Assembly: GCF_022014595.1 (NCBI RefSeq)
Contig: NZ_CP091740.1
Location: 1,910,200 to 1,974,199, forward strand
Direction: 5' to 3'
From: Solitalea lacus
GTDB lineage: Bacteria; Bacteroidota; Bacteroidia; Sphingobacteriales; Sphingobacteriaceae
Length of the DNA stretch: 64,000 bases
Below the pieces are notes generated by a model. That model was given only the letters and a program-made list of their open reading frames with translations, did no database searches and was not told the origin of the DNA. A program made the translations under genes and the position numbers. Of this stretch, positions 25,936-40,069 are shown piece by piece. The number at the start of each line of letters is the position of its first letter. Position 1 is the first letter of the stretch.

Positions 25936-27693
25936 ATGTCAAAGGCAATTCTTGAAGTAAAAAATCTTAATACACATTTTAAAACAGAAAACGGTTGGGT
26001 AATAGCGGTTAAAAATGTCAACTTTTCCCTAGATGAAGGAGAAGTAGTAGGCATTGTAGGAGAATCGGGTTCGGGTAAATCAGTTACATCATTATCAATC
26101 ATGCAATTGATTGCCAAGAGCAACGGCCGAAATGAAGGGGAGATTTTATTTACCGAAGAAGGGAATACAACTAATTTGCTAACCCTTTCTGAAGAAGAAA
26201 TTAGGGCTTTCCGTGGAAATAAAATTGCGATGATTTTTCAAGAACCAATGACGTCGCTTAATCCCGTTTACACATTAGGGGATCAGGTTTCTGAAGCCAT
26301 TCGATTGCATCAAAAGGTAGATAAAGCTACAGCCCGCCAAAAAACCATTGATTTGTTTAATGAGGTGCAGCTGCCAAGAGCCGAACAATTGTATGATTCT
26401 TATCCACATCAGGTTTCTGGAGGTCAAAAACAGCGTGTAATGATTGCCATGGCACTTTCATGTAATCCAAAACTGTTAATAGCTGATGAACCTACAACTG
26501 CCCTAGATGTTACTGTACAAAAAACAATTATTGAACTTCTGAAAAAACTGAAACAAGATCGTGGGATGAGCATGATTTTCATTTCTCACGATTTGGGTTT
26601 GGTTTCTGAGATATCAGACAAGGTTGTGGTAATGTACAAAGGTCAGGTGGTTGAACAAGGTTTAGCCGACAGGATTTTTCTCCAGCCGCAACACCCATAT
26701 ACAAAAGGGTTGCTGGCATGCCGTCCGGCAGCGAATCTTCGACTTAAAAGATTGCCTACTGTTTCAGATTTTATGGAAGTCACAGAAGACGGAACTATCC
26801 TTGAAACAGCCATCAACTTGAATAATTTAGATGACCAATTTGGATTCAAATCCGGCGAAAGGGAAGAGAGAAGAAAAAAATTGTATGCACAGGAACCACT
26901 GCTGAAACTATCGGGTGTGCAAACATGGTTTCCAATTAAAAAAGGCCTATTCGGTAAGGCAAATGACTATGTTAAAGCAGTGGATGATATTACGTTTGAT
27001 GTTTATCCAGGTGAAACCTTAGGCTTGGTAGGTGAATCCGGTTGTGGTAAAACAACTTTGGGGCGAAGTATTTTGCGTTTAGTTGAACCCACCGGAGGGA
27101 GTATTTTGTTTGAGGGGAAGGAGTTGCGTAGTTTGTCTAATGAACAAATGCGCGAACTTCGCAAAGACGTACAAATTATTTTTCAAGATCCGTATTCTTC
27201 GTTAAATCCTCGCTTGACTGTTGGAAGTTCAATTATGGAGCCGATGCAGGTTCATAAGGTGTTAATGAATGACAAAGAACGGAAAGAGCGTGTATTAGAA
27301 TTGCTTAGAAGGGTGAATTTAAAGGAGGAGCATTTCAATCGTTATCCGCATGAATTTTCTGGAGGGCAAAGACAGCGTATCTGCATTGCCCGTGCTTTGG
27401 CTCTGAATCCAAAGTTTATTATTTGTGATGAATCAGTTTCAGCTTTGGACGTATCTGTTCAGGCTCAGGTACTTAATTTGTTAATTGAACTTCGTGAAGA
27501 GTTTAATCTTACTTATATCTTCATTTCGCATGACCTTTCTGTCGTAAAATTCATTTCTGATCGTATGGTGGTAATGAAAAAAGGAAAGATTGAGGAAATG
27601 GGTGATCCTGAGAAGATTTACAATAATCCGCAACAGGAGTATACTAAAAGATTAATTGATGCAATTCCCAAAGGTAAACTGCTAAAAGTTTAA
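25936..27693 (+). CDS. fused dipeptide/oligopeptide ABC transporter ATPase
   Basis: 585 residues with two complete nucleotide-binding domains in one chain, equivalent to DppD plus DppF or OppD plus OppF. Domain 1 has Walker A GESGSGKS (42-49), signature VSGGQKQR and Walker [13 protein letters not shown]. Domain 2 has Walker A GESGCGKT (366-373), signature FSGGQRQR and Walker [13 protein letters not shown]. The linker contains the oligopeptide C-terminal region ([13 protein letters not shown]-like). No permease or binding-protein genes lie nearby, which is common for this gene in Bacteroidetes. The DUF456 gene follows after 15 bases, suggesting one operon with it. Confidence 0.93.
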   Translation: MSKAILEVKNLNTHFKTENGWVIAVKNVNFSLDEGEVVGIVGESGSGKSVTSLSIMQLIAKSNGRNEGEILFTEEGNTTNLLTLSEEEIRAFRGNKIAMIFQEPMTSLNPVYTLGDQVSEAIRLHQKVDKATARQKTIDLFNEVQLPRAEQLYDSYPHQVSGGQKQRVMIAMALSCNPKLLIADEPTTALDVTVQKTIIELLKKLKQDRGMSMIFISHDLGLVSEISDKVVVMYKGQVVEQGLADRIFLQPQHPYTKGLLACRPAANLRLKRLPTVSDFMEVTEDGTILETAINLNNLDDQFGFKSGEREERRKKLYAQEPLLKLSGVQTWFPIKKGLFGKANDYVKAVDDITFDVYPGETLGLVGESGCGKTTLGRSILRLVEPTGGSILFEGKELRSLSNEQMRELRKDVQIIFQDPYSSLNPRLTVGSSIMEPMQVHKVLMNDKERKERVLELLRRVNLKEEHFNRYPHEFSGGQRQRICIARALALNPKFIICDESVSALDVSVQAQVLNLLIELREEFNLTYIFISHDLSVVKFISDRMVVMKKGKIEEMGDPEKIYNNPQQEYTKRLIDAIPKGKLLKV

Positions 27694-27707
27694 TAAAGGT
27701 ATCAAGG

Positions 27708-28196
27708 ATGGATATATTACTCATTGCACTTGGGTTGGTTTGCATAATTGGCGGTTTCTTAGGGAGTTTTTTGCCTGTGTTGCCAGGCCCGCCGCTTAGT
27801 TGGCTGGGTTTGTTATTTCTTCATTTTACAGATAGGGTAGAGTACAGTGATAAGTTTTTAATATTTACCGCTGTAATTGTTTTGGTAGTAAGTATTCTTG
27901 ATTACTACATTCCGGTATGGGGAACCAAACGGTCGGGTGGAACTCCTTATGGTCAACGTGGTGCTGCTGTTGGACTACTAGTAGGTGTTTTCCTTGGTCC
28001 GTTGGGTATAATTTTAGGCCCGTTTGTGGGAGCGATTTTGGGTGAACTGATCCACGATACCAGTGATTGGCAAAAGGCACTCAAATCTGGACTAGGTTCT
28101 TTTGCCGGATTTATTGCTGGAACAGCAATGAAAATGATCGTAAGCATAATTTTCGCCTTTTATTTTATAAAGGATTGGTTTGCCGCAAGTTTTTAG
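27708..28196 (+). CDS. DUF456 family membrane protein
   Basis: 162 residues, very hydrophobic, with four or five membrane segments rich in glycine. The family pattern is present: LGSFLPVLPGPPLSWLGLL near the N-terminus, and later GPLGIILGPFVGAILGELI. Function is unknown in all members known to me. It begins 15 bases after the ABC ATPase stop and so is probably cotranscribed. Confidence 0.9.
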   Translation: MDILLIALGLVCIIGGFLGSFLPVLPGPPLSWLGLLFLHFTDRVEYSDKFLIFTAVIVLVVSILDYYIPVWGTKRSGGTPYGQRGAAVGLLVGVFLGPLGIILGPFVGAILGELIHDTSDWQKALKSGLGSFAGFIAGTAMKMIVSIIFAFYFIKDWFAASF

Positions 28197-28254
28197 CGGC
28201 TCTACTTTACTTCCAACCTCTAAATCCTACTTCTAATTTTCCTATCTTCGTTGC

Positions 28255-30390
28255 ATGGCGAAAAAAACAATGAAAGGATTGCGCCAGATTTTTACCCAAT
28301 TGGTGGTAAATATATTATCGCAGCATCCTAACCAAGCGCTTAATTATAAGCAAATAAGCGCCAAACTAAATATTAATGATGAAGAGTCGAGGAAAGTAAT
28401 TCTCGAAGTCTTACGCGCAGAGGCTAAACAGGGAACATTGAGTGAGCCAACTCCCGGTAAATTTCAGATAAAAGCGTTAAAAACATTTGTAGTCGGTCGT
28501 GTTGATATGGCTGCATCTGGTTCAGCTTATGTTATAACTCCTGAGTTGGATCAGGATGTTTACATAGCTCCTCGGAAACTACGCAATGCTTTAAACGGAG
28601 ATACGGTTAAAATTTTCGTTTACGCAAAAAATAATGGTCGCCAGCCAGAAGGTGAAGTAGTGGAGATTTTGGAACGGACTAAATGGGAATACTCTGGATT
28701 AGTTACACTTGAGGGTAAATTTGGTTTCTTAGTTCCGGATGACCGAAAAATGCTGCATGATATTTTCATTCCGCAGCAAGGGTTGAAAAATGTTAAAGAT
28801 GGAGATAAGGCCATTGCACGCATTACCGACTGGCCTCAGGGTGCCAAAAATCCTATCGGTGAAATTATCCATGTGTTAGGTAGGCCAGGGGAGAATAATA
28901 CCGAAATGAACGCCATTTTGGCTGATTTCGGATTCCCTATTATGTTTCCTGAAAATGTTGAAACTGAGGCCAATCAGCTTTCGGATGTAATTACATCTGA
29001 AGAAATTTCAAAACGTCGTGATTTCAGAGCTGTAACTACATTTACTATCGACCCGGCTGATGCAAAAGACTTTGATGATGCAATTTCTTTCAAAAAACTG
29101 GAGAACGGAAATTATGAAATTGGGGTTCACATTGCGGATGTATCTCATTATGTTCAACCTGATACCTTATTGGATAGGGAAGCTCAAGAAAGGGGAACCT
29201 CTGTTTATTTGGTTGATCGTGTAATCCCGATGTTGCCTGAGCGTTTGTCAAACGGAGTTTGTTCGCTTAGACCCAATGAAGAGAAACTGACTTTTTCAGC
29301 CGTTTTTGAAATGGATGGGAAAGCAAATATTATCAATGAATGGTTCGGTCGCACGGTTATTAACTCTGACAGACGCTTTACCTATGAAGAAGCGCAGGAA
29401 ATTTTGGAGGGTAAAGATGGACAATTTGCAGATGAGCTGCTAACATTGAACAAACTGGCTTACATTCTTCGGGATCACCGTTTTGCTTTAGGAGCCATCA
29501 ATTTTGAAACAACTGAAGTTAAGTTCAAGCTTGATGCAAAAGGTAAACCTATTGGTGTTTATGTGAAAGAGCGTAAGGATGCACATAAATTGATCGAAGA
29601 TTTTATGTTATTGGCCAACCGTCGGGTTGCTGAATATGTTGCTAAGCTAGGTCCTAAAAAACGTACTTATACATTTGTTTATCGTGTTCACGATGCGCCT
29701 GATGAAACAATGTTGTTGAAATTCTCAGAATTTGCTTCTCGCTTTGGTTATAAAATTAGCACAAAGAGCCATAAGGAAATTTCAAAATCATTGAATTTTC
29801 TGATGGATGACGTAGTGGGGAAAAAAGAACAGAATGTATTAACACAACTGGCAATACGTTCAATGGCCAAGGCAATTTATACTACAAAAAAGAGCAGCCA
29901 TTACGGGTTAGCTTTTGATTATTATACACATTTTACCTCTCCAATCCGCCGTTATCCTGATGTTCTTTCGCATCGATTGCTTGCCCAGTATTTGGTTAAT
30001 GGTAAATCGGCAAATGAAGCTCAGTATGAGAAAATGTGCGAACATTCTTCGCAAATGGAGAAAAAAGCCGCAGAGGCAGAACGTGCTTCGGTTAAGTATA
30101 AGCAAGCCGAATATTTGAAAGATAATATTGGAGAAGAGTTTGAAGGTGTGGTTTCAGGAGTAACTGAATGGGGTATGTATGTGGAAATTATTGATAACAA
30201 GTGTGAGGGAATGATTCGACTGCGAGATATGAATGATGATTTTTATGTATTGGATGAAGCCAATTACTGCATCATTGGCCAACGTAAGAAGAAAAAATAT
30301 CAACTGGGAGATACCGTAAAGATTAAAGTAAAAGCAGTAAATCTTATTAAGCGCCAAATTGATTTTGTGATGGTGTTAAATCACCAGTAA
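28255..30390 (+). CDS. rnr: ribonuclease R
   Basis: A 711-residue 3'-5' exoribonuclease of the RNB family that degrades structured RNA. The N-terminal winged-helix part (residues about 5-65) is followed by two cold-shock-like OB folds. The catalytic RNB domain carries the metal-binding DPADAKDFDDAISF from Asp266. A C-terminal S1 domain (EEFEGVVSGVTEWGMYVEI) completes the family architecture. It lacks the long basic C-terminal tail of the E. coli enzyme. It starts 58 bases after the DUF456 gene and is followed by the prenyl synthase gene after 30 bases. Confidence 0.96.
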   Translation: MAKKTMKGLRQIFTQLVVNILSQHPNQALNYKQISAKLNINDEESRKVILEVLRAEAKQGTLSEPTPGKFQIKALKTFVVGRVDMAASGSAYVITPELDQDVYIAPRKLRNALNGDTVKIFVYAKNNGRQPEGEVVEILERTKWEYSGLVTLEGKFGFLVPDDRKMLHDIFIPQQGLKNVKDGDKAIARITDWPQGAKNPIGEIIHVLGRPGENNTEMNAILADFGFPIMFPENVETEANQLSDVITSEEISKRRDFRAVTTFTIDPADAKDFDDAISFKKLENGNYEIGVHIADVSHYVQPDTLLDREAQERGTSVYLVDRVIPMLPERLSNGVCSLRPNEEKLTFSAVFEMDGKANIINEWFGRTVINSDRRFTYEEAQEILEGKDGQFADELLTLNKLAYILRDHRFALGAINFETTEVKFKLDAKGKPIGVYVKERKDAHKLIEDFMLLANRRVAEYVAKLGPKKRTYTFVYRVHDAPDETMLLKFSEFASRFGYKISTKSHKEISKSLNFLMDDVVGKKEQNVLTQLAIRSMAKAIYTTKKSSHYGLAFDYYTHFTSPIRRYPDVLSHRLLAQYLVNGKSANEAQYEKMCEHSSQMEKKAAEAERASVKYKQAEYLKDNIGEEFEGVVSGVTEWGMYVEIIDNKCEGMIRLRDMNDDFYVLDEANYCIIGQRKKKKYQLGDTVKIKVKAVNLIKRQIDFVMVLNHQ

Positions 30391-30420
30391 CCATTCCTCT
30401 CTCAAACCTATTAAATAATA

Positions 30421-31395
30421 ATGTATTCAATTAAGCAATTACAAGATATAATAAGTAAAGAAGTAGATCAAATATCATTGCCGGCGTTTCCAGCTGAGTT
30501 GTATGAACCCATTCGATATCTAATGCAATTGGGCGGAAAACGTATGCGTCCGGTATTGACACTTATGGGATGCAATTTGTTTACCGATGAAATTCAACCC
30601 TCCATAATTCCGGCTTTAGGTCTGGAGGTGTTTCATAATTTTACATTGATGCACGACGATATTATGGATAATGCCCCAATTCGTAGGGGGCAAGCTACCG
30701 TTCATGAAAAATGGAATCCTAATGTTGCAATTCTTTCCGGAGATGTGATGTTGGTAAAGGCGTATGAGTTAATGATGCAGGTTTCTGATATGCATCTTCG
30801 CCAAGTTTTGAATCTGTTTAATAAAACGGCGGCTGAAGTTTGTGAAGGTCAGCAAATCGATATGAATTTTGAACAGTATGATACTGTTAATGTTGATCAA
30901 TACATCAATATGATAGCATTAAAGACTGCTGTTTTGTTAGGTGCATGTTTAAAAACGGGGGCATTGCTGGGAGGAGCATCAGAAGCTGATGCAGAACATT
31001 TGTATCAGTTTGGTAAAAAGTTGGGTGTTGCATTTCAGCTTCAAGATGATATTTTGGATGTATATGGCGAGCCGGAGAAATTTGGTAAACAGATAGGTGG
31101 AGATATCATTGCTAACAAAAAAACATATTTGTTGATTAAGGCCTTGGAAATGGCTCAAGGAACGGCAAAATCATCACTCAATCACTGGTTAAATACACAG
31201 GTTTTTATTGCTGAGCAAAAAGTAAATGCCATCAAATTAATTTATGACGAACTAAATTTACGAGAGCTTGCAGAAGAAAAGATGCAAGCATTTGTAGAGG
31301 ATGCTCTTTTACATTTAAATGAAATAAAGGCCGACCAAACCCGTAAACAATTACTTATCGATTTTGCTAATCAACTCTTGGTTCGCGAACATTGA
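30421..31395 (+). CDS. trans-polyprenyl diphosphate synthase
   Basis: 324 residues. It elongates allylic diphosphates with isopentenyl diphosphate, probably making the octaprenyl or similar chain for menaquinone. Both aspartate-rich motifs are seen: DDIMD at 79-83 followed by RRG, and DDILD at 209-213. The GGKRMRP substrate-binding motif is near residue 38. A chain-length-determining region upstream of the first motif (LEVFHNFTLMH) has no bulky residue that I can interpret safely. Located directly behind rnr and probably cotranscribed. Product length cannot be fixed from sequence. Confidence 0.93.
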   Translation: MYSIKQLQDIISKEVDQISLPAFPAELYEPIRYLMQLGGKRMRPVLTLMGCNLFTDEIQPSIIPALGLEVFHNFTLMHDDIMDNAPIRRGQATVHEKWNPNVAILSGDVMLVKAYELMMQVSDMHLRQVLNLFNKTAAEVCEGQQIDMNFEQYDTVNVDQYINMIALKTAVLLGACLKTGALLGGASEADAEHLYQFGKKLGVAFQLQDDILDVYGEPEKFGKQIGGDIIANKKTYLLIKALEMAQGTAKSSLNHWLNTQVFIAEQKVNAIKLIYDELNLRELAEEKMQAFVEDALLHLNEIKADQTRKQLLIDFANQLLVREH

Positions 31396-31497
31396 TTATT
31401 CACCCTAGCTGTAAAGTTTAAGCAATCAATTTTTATCAAGTGGATTTTTGTCAATTTATTTCTACAATCAAAATCTACTTTTTTAGTAAGTTATTTT

Positions 31498-32019
31498 ATG
31501 AATGTTAGCAGAATTCAAGCAACTGTAATCGGTGATTCGGATGCAGAACCGGAAGCATTAACAGCCGCCGAAACTGTTGGGGCCATTTTAGCTAAAATGG
31601 GAGTTACTGTTGTTACCGGTGGAAGAGGAGGGGTCATGGAAGCTGCTAGCAAAGGAGCTGCAGAAGCCGGAGGGTTGACTGTTGGGATTTTACCTTTTGA
31701 GGAAAGCACTAAGGCCAATTCGTGGTGTAAAGTTGTAATTCCAACAGGCCTGGGACATGCCCGTAACTATGTAAATATTCTTAGCGGGGATTTTATTATA
31801 GTGATTGGGGGAGGGGCAGCTACTCTTTCTGAAATCTGTTTCGCCTGGATTCAAAATAAACCAATCTTTGCATTGAAAGCTTATGGAGGGTATGCACAAG
31901 AGTTTGCTGGAAAGCAATTGGATACATTACGTCCGGATGTAATTATCTCTTGCGAGAATATTAAAGAACTGGAAAAAAAGGTTGGCGACTGGCTTCACCT
32001 GGATGATATTTTAAATTAA
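31498..32019 (+). CDS. TIGR00725 / LOG-like nucleotide-binding protein
   Basis: 173 residues with a Rossmann-like SLOG fold. The nucleotide-binding GGRGGVMEA is at 41-49 and a glycine-rich loop GGGAATLSE at 104-112. The latter replaces the PGGxGTxxE motif of true LOG phosphoribohydrolases but keeps the final glutamate. The family is often annotated as a TIGR00725 protein and its ligand is unproven. The gap of 102 bases from the synthase gene contains a weak TTTG and TACTTTTT pair, so it may have its own promoter. A hairpin follows it. Confidence 0.88.
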   Translation: MNVSRIQATVIGDSDAEPEALTAAETVGAILAKMGVTVVTGGRGGVMEAASKGAAEAGGLTVGILPFEESTKANSWCKVVIPTGLGHARNYVNILSGDFIIVIGGGAATLSEICFAWIQNKPIFALKAYGGYAQEFAGKQLDTLRPDVIISCENIKELEKKVGDWLHLDDILN

Positions 32020-32049
32020 TATTGAATTATTAATAGAAGGAATAGAAGG

Positions 32050-32073
32050 AAAGGATGGCAATTGTCATCCTTT
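32050..32073. terminator. hairpin after the TIGR00725 gene
   Basis: An 8-bp perfect stem AAAGGATG / CATCCTTT with an 8-base loop lies 31 bases after the stop. The T run is short, so termination may be partial or bidirectional. Confidence 0.55.
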
Positions 32074-32216
32074 CTGTAATTAATGGGAGTGAATATTACT
32101 TGAGATTTCTCTTGATGAATTGATGAATTTTGATTACATTAAATCTCTTTTCTAAAATTTTTCGATCAGGATTCCAAGGTGTTAGGTGGGGAGTGGGAAG
32201 GAAATGGAGAAAAAGA

Positions 32217-32247
32217 TTTGGAGGTAATGAAAAGAGTTGTACTTTTG
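32217..32247 (+). promoter_or_regulatory. rRNA operon A promoter P1
   Basis: TTTG (32217-32220), 19 bases, then TACTTTTG (32240-32247): a perfect Bacteroidetes promoter. It is followed by a C/G-rich discriminator (CACTCCCG) usual for growth-regulated rRNA promoters. Confidence 0.85.
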
Positions 32248-32361
32248 CACTCCCGAAACGACGGGGATGCTGATGAGGAAGTCAACAGCGGAAGAAATTG
32301 AAAAACTGGCCTGAAAAGGAATCGAAAGCGAAAAAGCGAGAAAAAAAATTAAAAAAAAGTT

Positions 32362-32392
32362 CTTGCAGAAGTCAAAAAGATGCTTACCTTTG
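32362..32392 (+). promoter_or_regulatory. rRNA operon A promoter P2
   Basis: CTTG (32362-32365), 19 bases, then TACCTTTG (32385-32392). There is one mismatch in the -33 box and a perfect -7 box. This promoter is inside the repeated segment and therefore also present in operon B. Confidence 0.75.
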
Positions 32393-32524
32393 CAGCCCCG
32401 CTGAGACGGAAGGTCGGCAGCGAAAAAGAAGAAAGAAAAAACGACGAAGGATACAGGGAAGTCGCAAGACGAATCGGTTCGACTCCGGTACTATCCGCCA
32501 CAGGTTAACAACGGTTAACCGAAC

Positions 32525-32533
32525 GTTCTTTGA
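32525..32533 (+). promoter_or_regulatory. boxA-like antitermination signal in the 16S leader
   Basis: GTTCTTTGA occurs here and again at 34501-34509, just before 23S. It resembles the boxA element bound by NusB/NusE. The double placement, ahead of 16S and ahead of 23S, is the usual arrangement. Confidence 0.5.
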
Positions 32534-32660
32534 AGAGATGAGAATAGCGCAGCAACTTGTAGCAATACAAGAAGCTAGCATACAATAACTGTCAATCCAA
32601 GAGACAATGGTTCTTCGGAACCACCTGTATCGCAAGATACAAGGAACAAACTTAAAGTAT

Positions 32661-34181
<1,521 letters not shown>

Positions 34182-34314
34182 TAGAGAAGGATAGCAGTTA
34201 TCACTAGCTGCTGCGCTATACAATCTCATTTCAAGACTTCACCAAGAGAAAACCCAAGTACCGGTAGGAAGGGTAGATGAATGAACAAGCCTACTGCCTA
34301 CAGGAACAATCCAA

Positions 34315-34389
34315 AGTCCCGTAGCTCAGTTTGGTTAGAGCACTACACTGATAATGTAGGGGTCAGCAGTTCAAGTCTGCTCGGGACTA
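34315..34389 (+). tRNA. tRNA-Ile (GAT)
   Basis: A seven-pair acceptor stem AGTCCCG/CGGGACT, anticodon GAT within CACTGATAATG, T loop TTCAAGT. CCA is not encoded. It sits in the 16S-23S spacer. Confidence 0.95.
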
Positions 34390-34402
34390 CTTAAAAAAGC
34401 TT

Positions 34403-34479
34403 GGGGAATTAGCTCAGCTGGCTAGAGCACCTGCCTTGCACGCAGGGGGTCAACGGTTCGAATCCGTTATTCTCCACCA
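34403..34479 (+). tRNA. tRNA-Ala (TGC)
   Basis: Acceptor GGGGAAT/ATTCTCC, anticodon TGC within CCTTGCACG, T loop TTCGAAT. Unlike the neighbouring tRNA-Ile its CCA is encoded. Confidence 0.95.
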
Positions 34480-34507
34480 ATGAACCAAAGGGTTCACGAA
34501 GTTCTTT

Positions 34508-34527
34508 GACATATTGAAAGAAGTTAC
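34508..34527 (+). other. left half of the 23S processing stem (operon A)
   Basis: GACATATTGAAAGAAGTTAC here can pair with the segment at 37506-37528 (GTAACTTCTTTCAAC and on to ATATGTC). The long stem brackets 23S rRNA and is a typical RNase III site. It follows directly on the boxA-like element. Confidence 0.7.
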
Positions 34528-34600
34528 CTGAAAAGGTAAACGAGCAACAGATAGATTAATTTCTATAATGTAAGCATTAAGACGCAAGTCTTAGTAATAA

Positions 34601-37474
<2,874 letters not shown>

Positions 37475-37549
37475 AAAAGAAAGCCTCGTTTACCAAAAAA
37501 CAGCAGTAACTTCTTTCAACAATATGTCGAAACAGAACTGAAAAGATAT

Positions 37550-37659
37550 TCAGGTGCCTATATCGGCGGTGTCCACCTCTTCCCATTCCGAACAGAGCAG
37601 TTAAGCCCGTCAGAGCCGATGGTACTGCCGTAACAGGTGGGAGAGTAGGTCGGTGCCGA
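37550..37659 (+). rRNA. rrf: 5S ribosomal RNA (operon A)
   Basis: About 110 bases with the conserved CCCATTCCGAACAGAG and GGTGGGAGAGTAGGTCGGTG. The end regions TCAGGTGCC and GGTGCCGA partly pair. T at 37610 replaces the C of the second copy in the usual GCCCGCCAG segment. Confidence 0.93.
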
Positions 37660-37669
37660 TTTTTATACG

Positions 37670-37701
37670 AGCCTCTTGGGAATCCCCAAGGGGCTTTGTT
37701 T
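37670..37701 (+). terminator. terminator of rRNA operon A
   Basis: An 11-bp stem (AGCCTCTTGGG against CCCAAGGGGCT with one G-T pair) and a 4-base loop, followed by TTGTTTGTTT. This hairpin is unrelated in sequence to the one behind operon B. Confidence 0.85.
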
Positions 37702-37773
37702 GTTTACAGCCGTTTCTGGCTGCCCATTATACCTTCAGCTATTTGTTTTATCTGTTTCAGTTTTTCGGCTTAT

Positions 37774-38622
37774 TTAGTGGTCATGGGTTAGTCCGGTTAA
37801 GAGTTCTTTTAATAAATCGATTGTACTTTCTTCGTCGGTCACATTGCGGTAATTAGCCTGGTTAATGTGGCAATCATGCGGAGTTAAACGATTGTTGATT
37901 AATATGCTTACAATTCGCTCCTTTAATGGCTCTGATTTTTCCAGGATGGGTTTCAATTGCCTTCCCATTAAACGAGCAGATATAACCAGCGTGTTTTCAA
38001 GTTCAAGAAGGTCATAATGTTTTTCGCTGTATAACTCATCGCCAGCTATGCTGTCGTATTTCAATAAGATATCACCTATATCAACTAAATCCTTGCGCCG
38101 CATTTCGGGACGATCGTCATAAGCTATGAGCTTTAACACCACTATACCCGGCAGAGTACATACTTTAAATGGCAGCCCTTCAATTTCCATTAACTGGGTG
38201 GCTTCGGTAAAAACCTCCGTAAACCCTGTAATGTTAGTGGTTAATGCCAGGCTGTTAGGTAATTTTAGTCCTTCAATCTCCAAACCACCAAAAGGAAGCA
38301 GGTCAACCTCTATACCTTCCTCAAAAATCAGCACGTATTGATTTTCGCGCGAAGGGACAAAACGCCCGGTATTAACCAGGTATTCTTTCAGTTGCTTGTA
38401 CTCTTCTTCTGCACTCACTAATACGGCCAAATCCAGATCGCGGGTTGTACGGTTAGCCGTCATTTTATGGACTCCTGAAATCCATACGTCCCGCGCAATG
38501 GCACCAATTAAATAAAAGTCAATTTTTAGCTCTGAAAGGGATTTTTCGAGCAAGACAAAGACCTCTTTCATGTTTTCCTGACGGATTTTATTTAAATCTA
38601 TTTTGTAGGTACTGCTCATCAA
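37774..38622 (-). CDS. AbiEii-family nucleotidyltransferase toxin
   Basis: 282 residues with a DNA-polymerase-beta-type nucleotidyltransferase core: DFYLIGAIARDVW (Gly40) followed by the metal-binding TTRDLDLAV (Asp62 and Asp64). AbiEii toxins of type IV toxin-antitoxin systems modify RNA, typically tRNA, with nucleotides and halt growth upon phage infection. The usual GS before the first motif is GA here, so activity is not certain. The start overlaps the end of the AbiEi gene by 35 bases, giving tight coupling. The pair lies between two identical rRNA operons and is transcribed against them. Confidence 0.85.
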   Translation of the reverse strand: MMSSTYKIDLNKIRQENMKEVFVLLEKSLSELKIDFYLIGAIARDVWISGVHKMTANRTTRDLDLAVLVSAEEEYKQLKEYLVNTGRFVPSRENQYVLIFEEGIEVDLLPFGGLEIEGLKLPNSLALTTNITGFTEVFTEATQLMEIEGLPFKVCTLPGIVVLKLIAYDDRPEMRRKDLVDIGDILLKYDSIAGDELYSEKHYDLLELENTLVISARLMGRQLKPILEKSEPLKERIVSILINNRLTPHDCHINQANYRNVTDEESTIDLLKELLTGLTHDH

Positions 38623-39613
38623 TTTTTTGTGCTACTTCAAAGTTTCGTGGATCGCCGTGGTTTACTAAATCAGCATATACTAAAAGATCGGGTACATGAG
38701 GCTGATGATCATCTTTATTTGTTTGCCAAAATTTCTGGTAAAGCTGAACATTTCCATTTTTGTCGGGCAATAGTTTCAGCTGTTTCATTACTTCTATTTT
38801 AGGCTCATCTGTATAAAGTGTAAGTATTGCAGGCCTCAAGTAATTAGTCAATAAATCAGCCGCGGGCTCAGCCCCCCATTGGGTTGCCGGTGCGTTAATT
38901 GGTGTGTTTTTCCAGGTATAAAAATCATCGGGTTTAGCAAAACGAAAATTACCCAAATGCAAATCGGGCTTTAGTTTTGCATCATATTCGTGCATCCATC
39001 GGTTAAAGAGTTCCTTTTGGTTTTCGAATAAGTATTGTTTATCAGCAATTGGTTTGATAAAACGCAATTCTTTTAAACCGTTGATGACATTATGGACGGT
39101 ATCTAAGGCCACACCGGCTTCATCGGCAATAATCCTATACGGTGCGTTAAGAAGCTCAGGGTTTAGCAATAAGGCAAACACCACCTTTAATCCTGTTTTG
39201 GTAAAAACTCTGGTTTTAAGTTCTTGCTTTGGGGCCTCTTTTTTATGGCCATCAATAAAGATGTAGAACGGTGGCTGATTTAGGTAAACATTGCCTGACG
39301 TCTCTATATAATTGATTCCAACCGTACGTAATTCTTCCCGTATTTTAGGATAAATATAGCCGGCTACCAGCAATAAATTCTCACATTGCTCCTTTTGATT
39401 TAGCAATTTTGGAAGATGTTGATTCCTAACTTCTGTTTTATATTCTACAGGAAATGTAAGTTTTTGCCCCTGCATAGTGAGTTCTACCTGTCCATCTAAC
39501 CATTGGTTAGTGGGTTCAAGTACTTTCCAAACCGTGTTTTTGGGCAATATTGTAGCCAGTTGAGCTAACACTTCATTGATTAATCCTTGCTTCATTGTTC
39601 GTTTTTTGTCCAT
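38588..39613 (-). CDS. AbiEi-family antitoxin / transcriptional regulator
   Basis: 341 residues from the ATG at 39613 (MDKKRTMKQGLINEVLAQL). A longer in-frame version from 39820 would add 69 residues of unlike composition crossing the likely promoter. The C-terminal half contains the winged-helix-like TKTGLKVVFALLLNPELLN and DEAGVALDTVHNVINGLKEL, and GNYRF-like elements of the AbiEi family. The N-terminal half (YKTEVRNQHLPKLLNQKEQ) resembles a restriction-endonuclease-like fold often seen in this Bacteroidetes subfamily. AbiEi proteins repress their own operon and counteract AbiEii without contacting it. Confidence 0.82.
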   Translation of the reverse strand: MDKKRTMKQGLINEVLAQLATILPKNTVWKVLEPTNQWLDGQVELTMQGQKLTFPVEYKTEVRNQHLPKLLNQKEQCENLLLVAGYIYPKIREELRTVGINYIETSGNVYLNQPPFYIFIDGHKKEAPKQELKTRVFTKTGLKVVFALLLNPELLNAPYRIIADEAGVALDTVHNVINGLKELRFIKPIADKQYLFENQKELFNRWMHEYDAKLKPDLHLGNFRFAKPDDFYTWKNTPINAPATQWGAEPAADLLTNYLRPAILTLYTDEPKIEVMKQLKLLPDKNGNVQLYQKFWQTNKDDHQPHVPDLLVYADLVNHGDPRNFEVAQKIDEQYLQNRFK

Positions 39614-39647
39614 GTTCGATAAACGCGAACAATCGAATTTAGCGAAC
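39614..39647 (-). promoter_or_regulatory. possible AbiEi operator
   Basis: Directly upstream of the preferred start, GCGAAC occurs twice at a 17-base step (39625-39630 and 39642-39647). The first is paired with the inverted GTTCG at 39614-39618. AbiEi regulators are known to bind inverted repeats upstream of their genes. The repeats are short, so this is tentative. Confidence 0.35.
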
Positions 39648-40069
39648 AAAAACAACATCTGCAACAGATCTTTTCCATTAAAGTATTTTCCGGGAGCATT
39701 AAGTTGATTAAAGTGCTGAACTAAGTGGTCGTCGGGGTTGTAAGGAAAAGCCCCAATGTAGAATAGGCTATTGCGAATGCACAGGCTACAAACATTAGCC
39801 TTACTACCGATGAACTGCAAGTAATTAACAACGAACTTTCAAAATTATAAGTGATGCTGCATAAGTAACATATATTTTTCCCCTATGGATACCATTACTT
39901 TTACTTGGAGAGTAACTCCCAATATACCTTCCAATAAGAAAATACTATTCCGTTTACCTCCATATAAACATGTCTGGAGAGGTCATAAACATATTATTTA
40001 TAATCTTTTAATTAAAGCAAATCCAGCCTTTTAAACAAAGTCCTACGATTGATTGCAACCTATCTTTGT

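Noticed and set aside
32298-32588. Basic 96-codon frame ahead of 16S (also at 40848)
   Set aside because: It covers the leader, promoter P2/P3 and the boxA-like element. The composition is that of purine-rich leader DNA.
39614-39820. Extended N-terminus of the AbiEi protein
   Set aside because: The extra 69 residues differ in composition and cross the likely operator. The ATG at 39613 fits the family start better.
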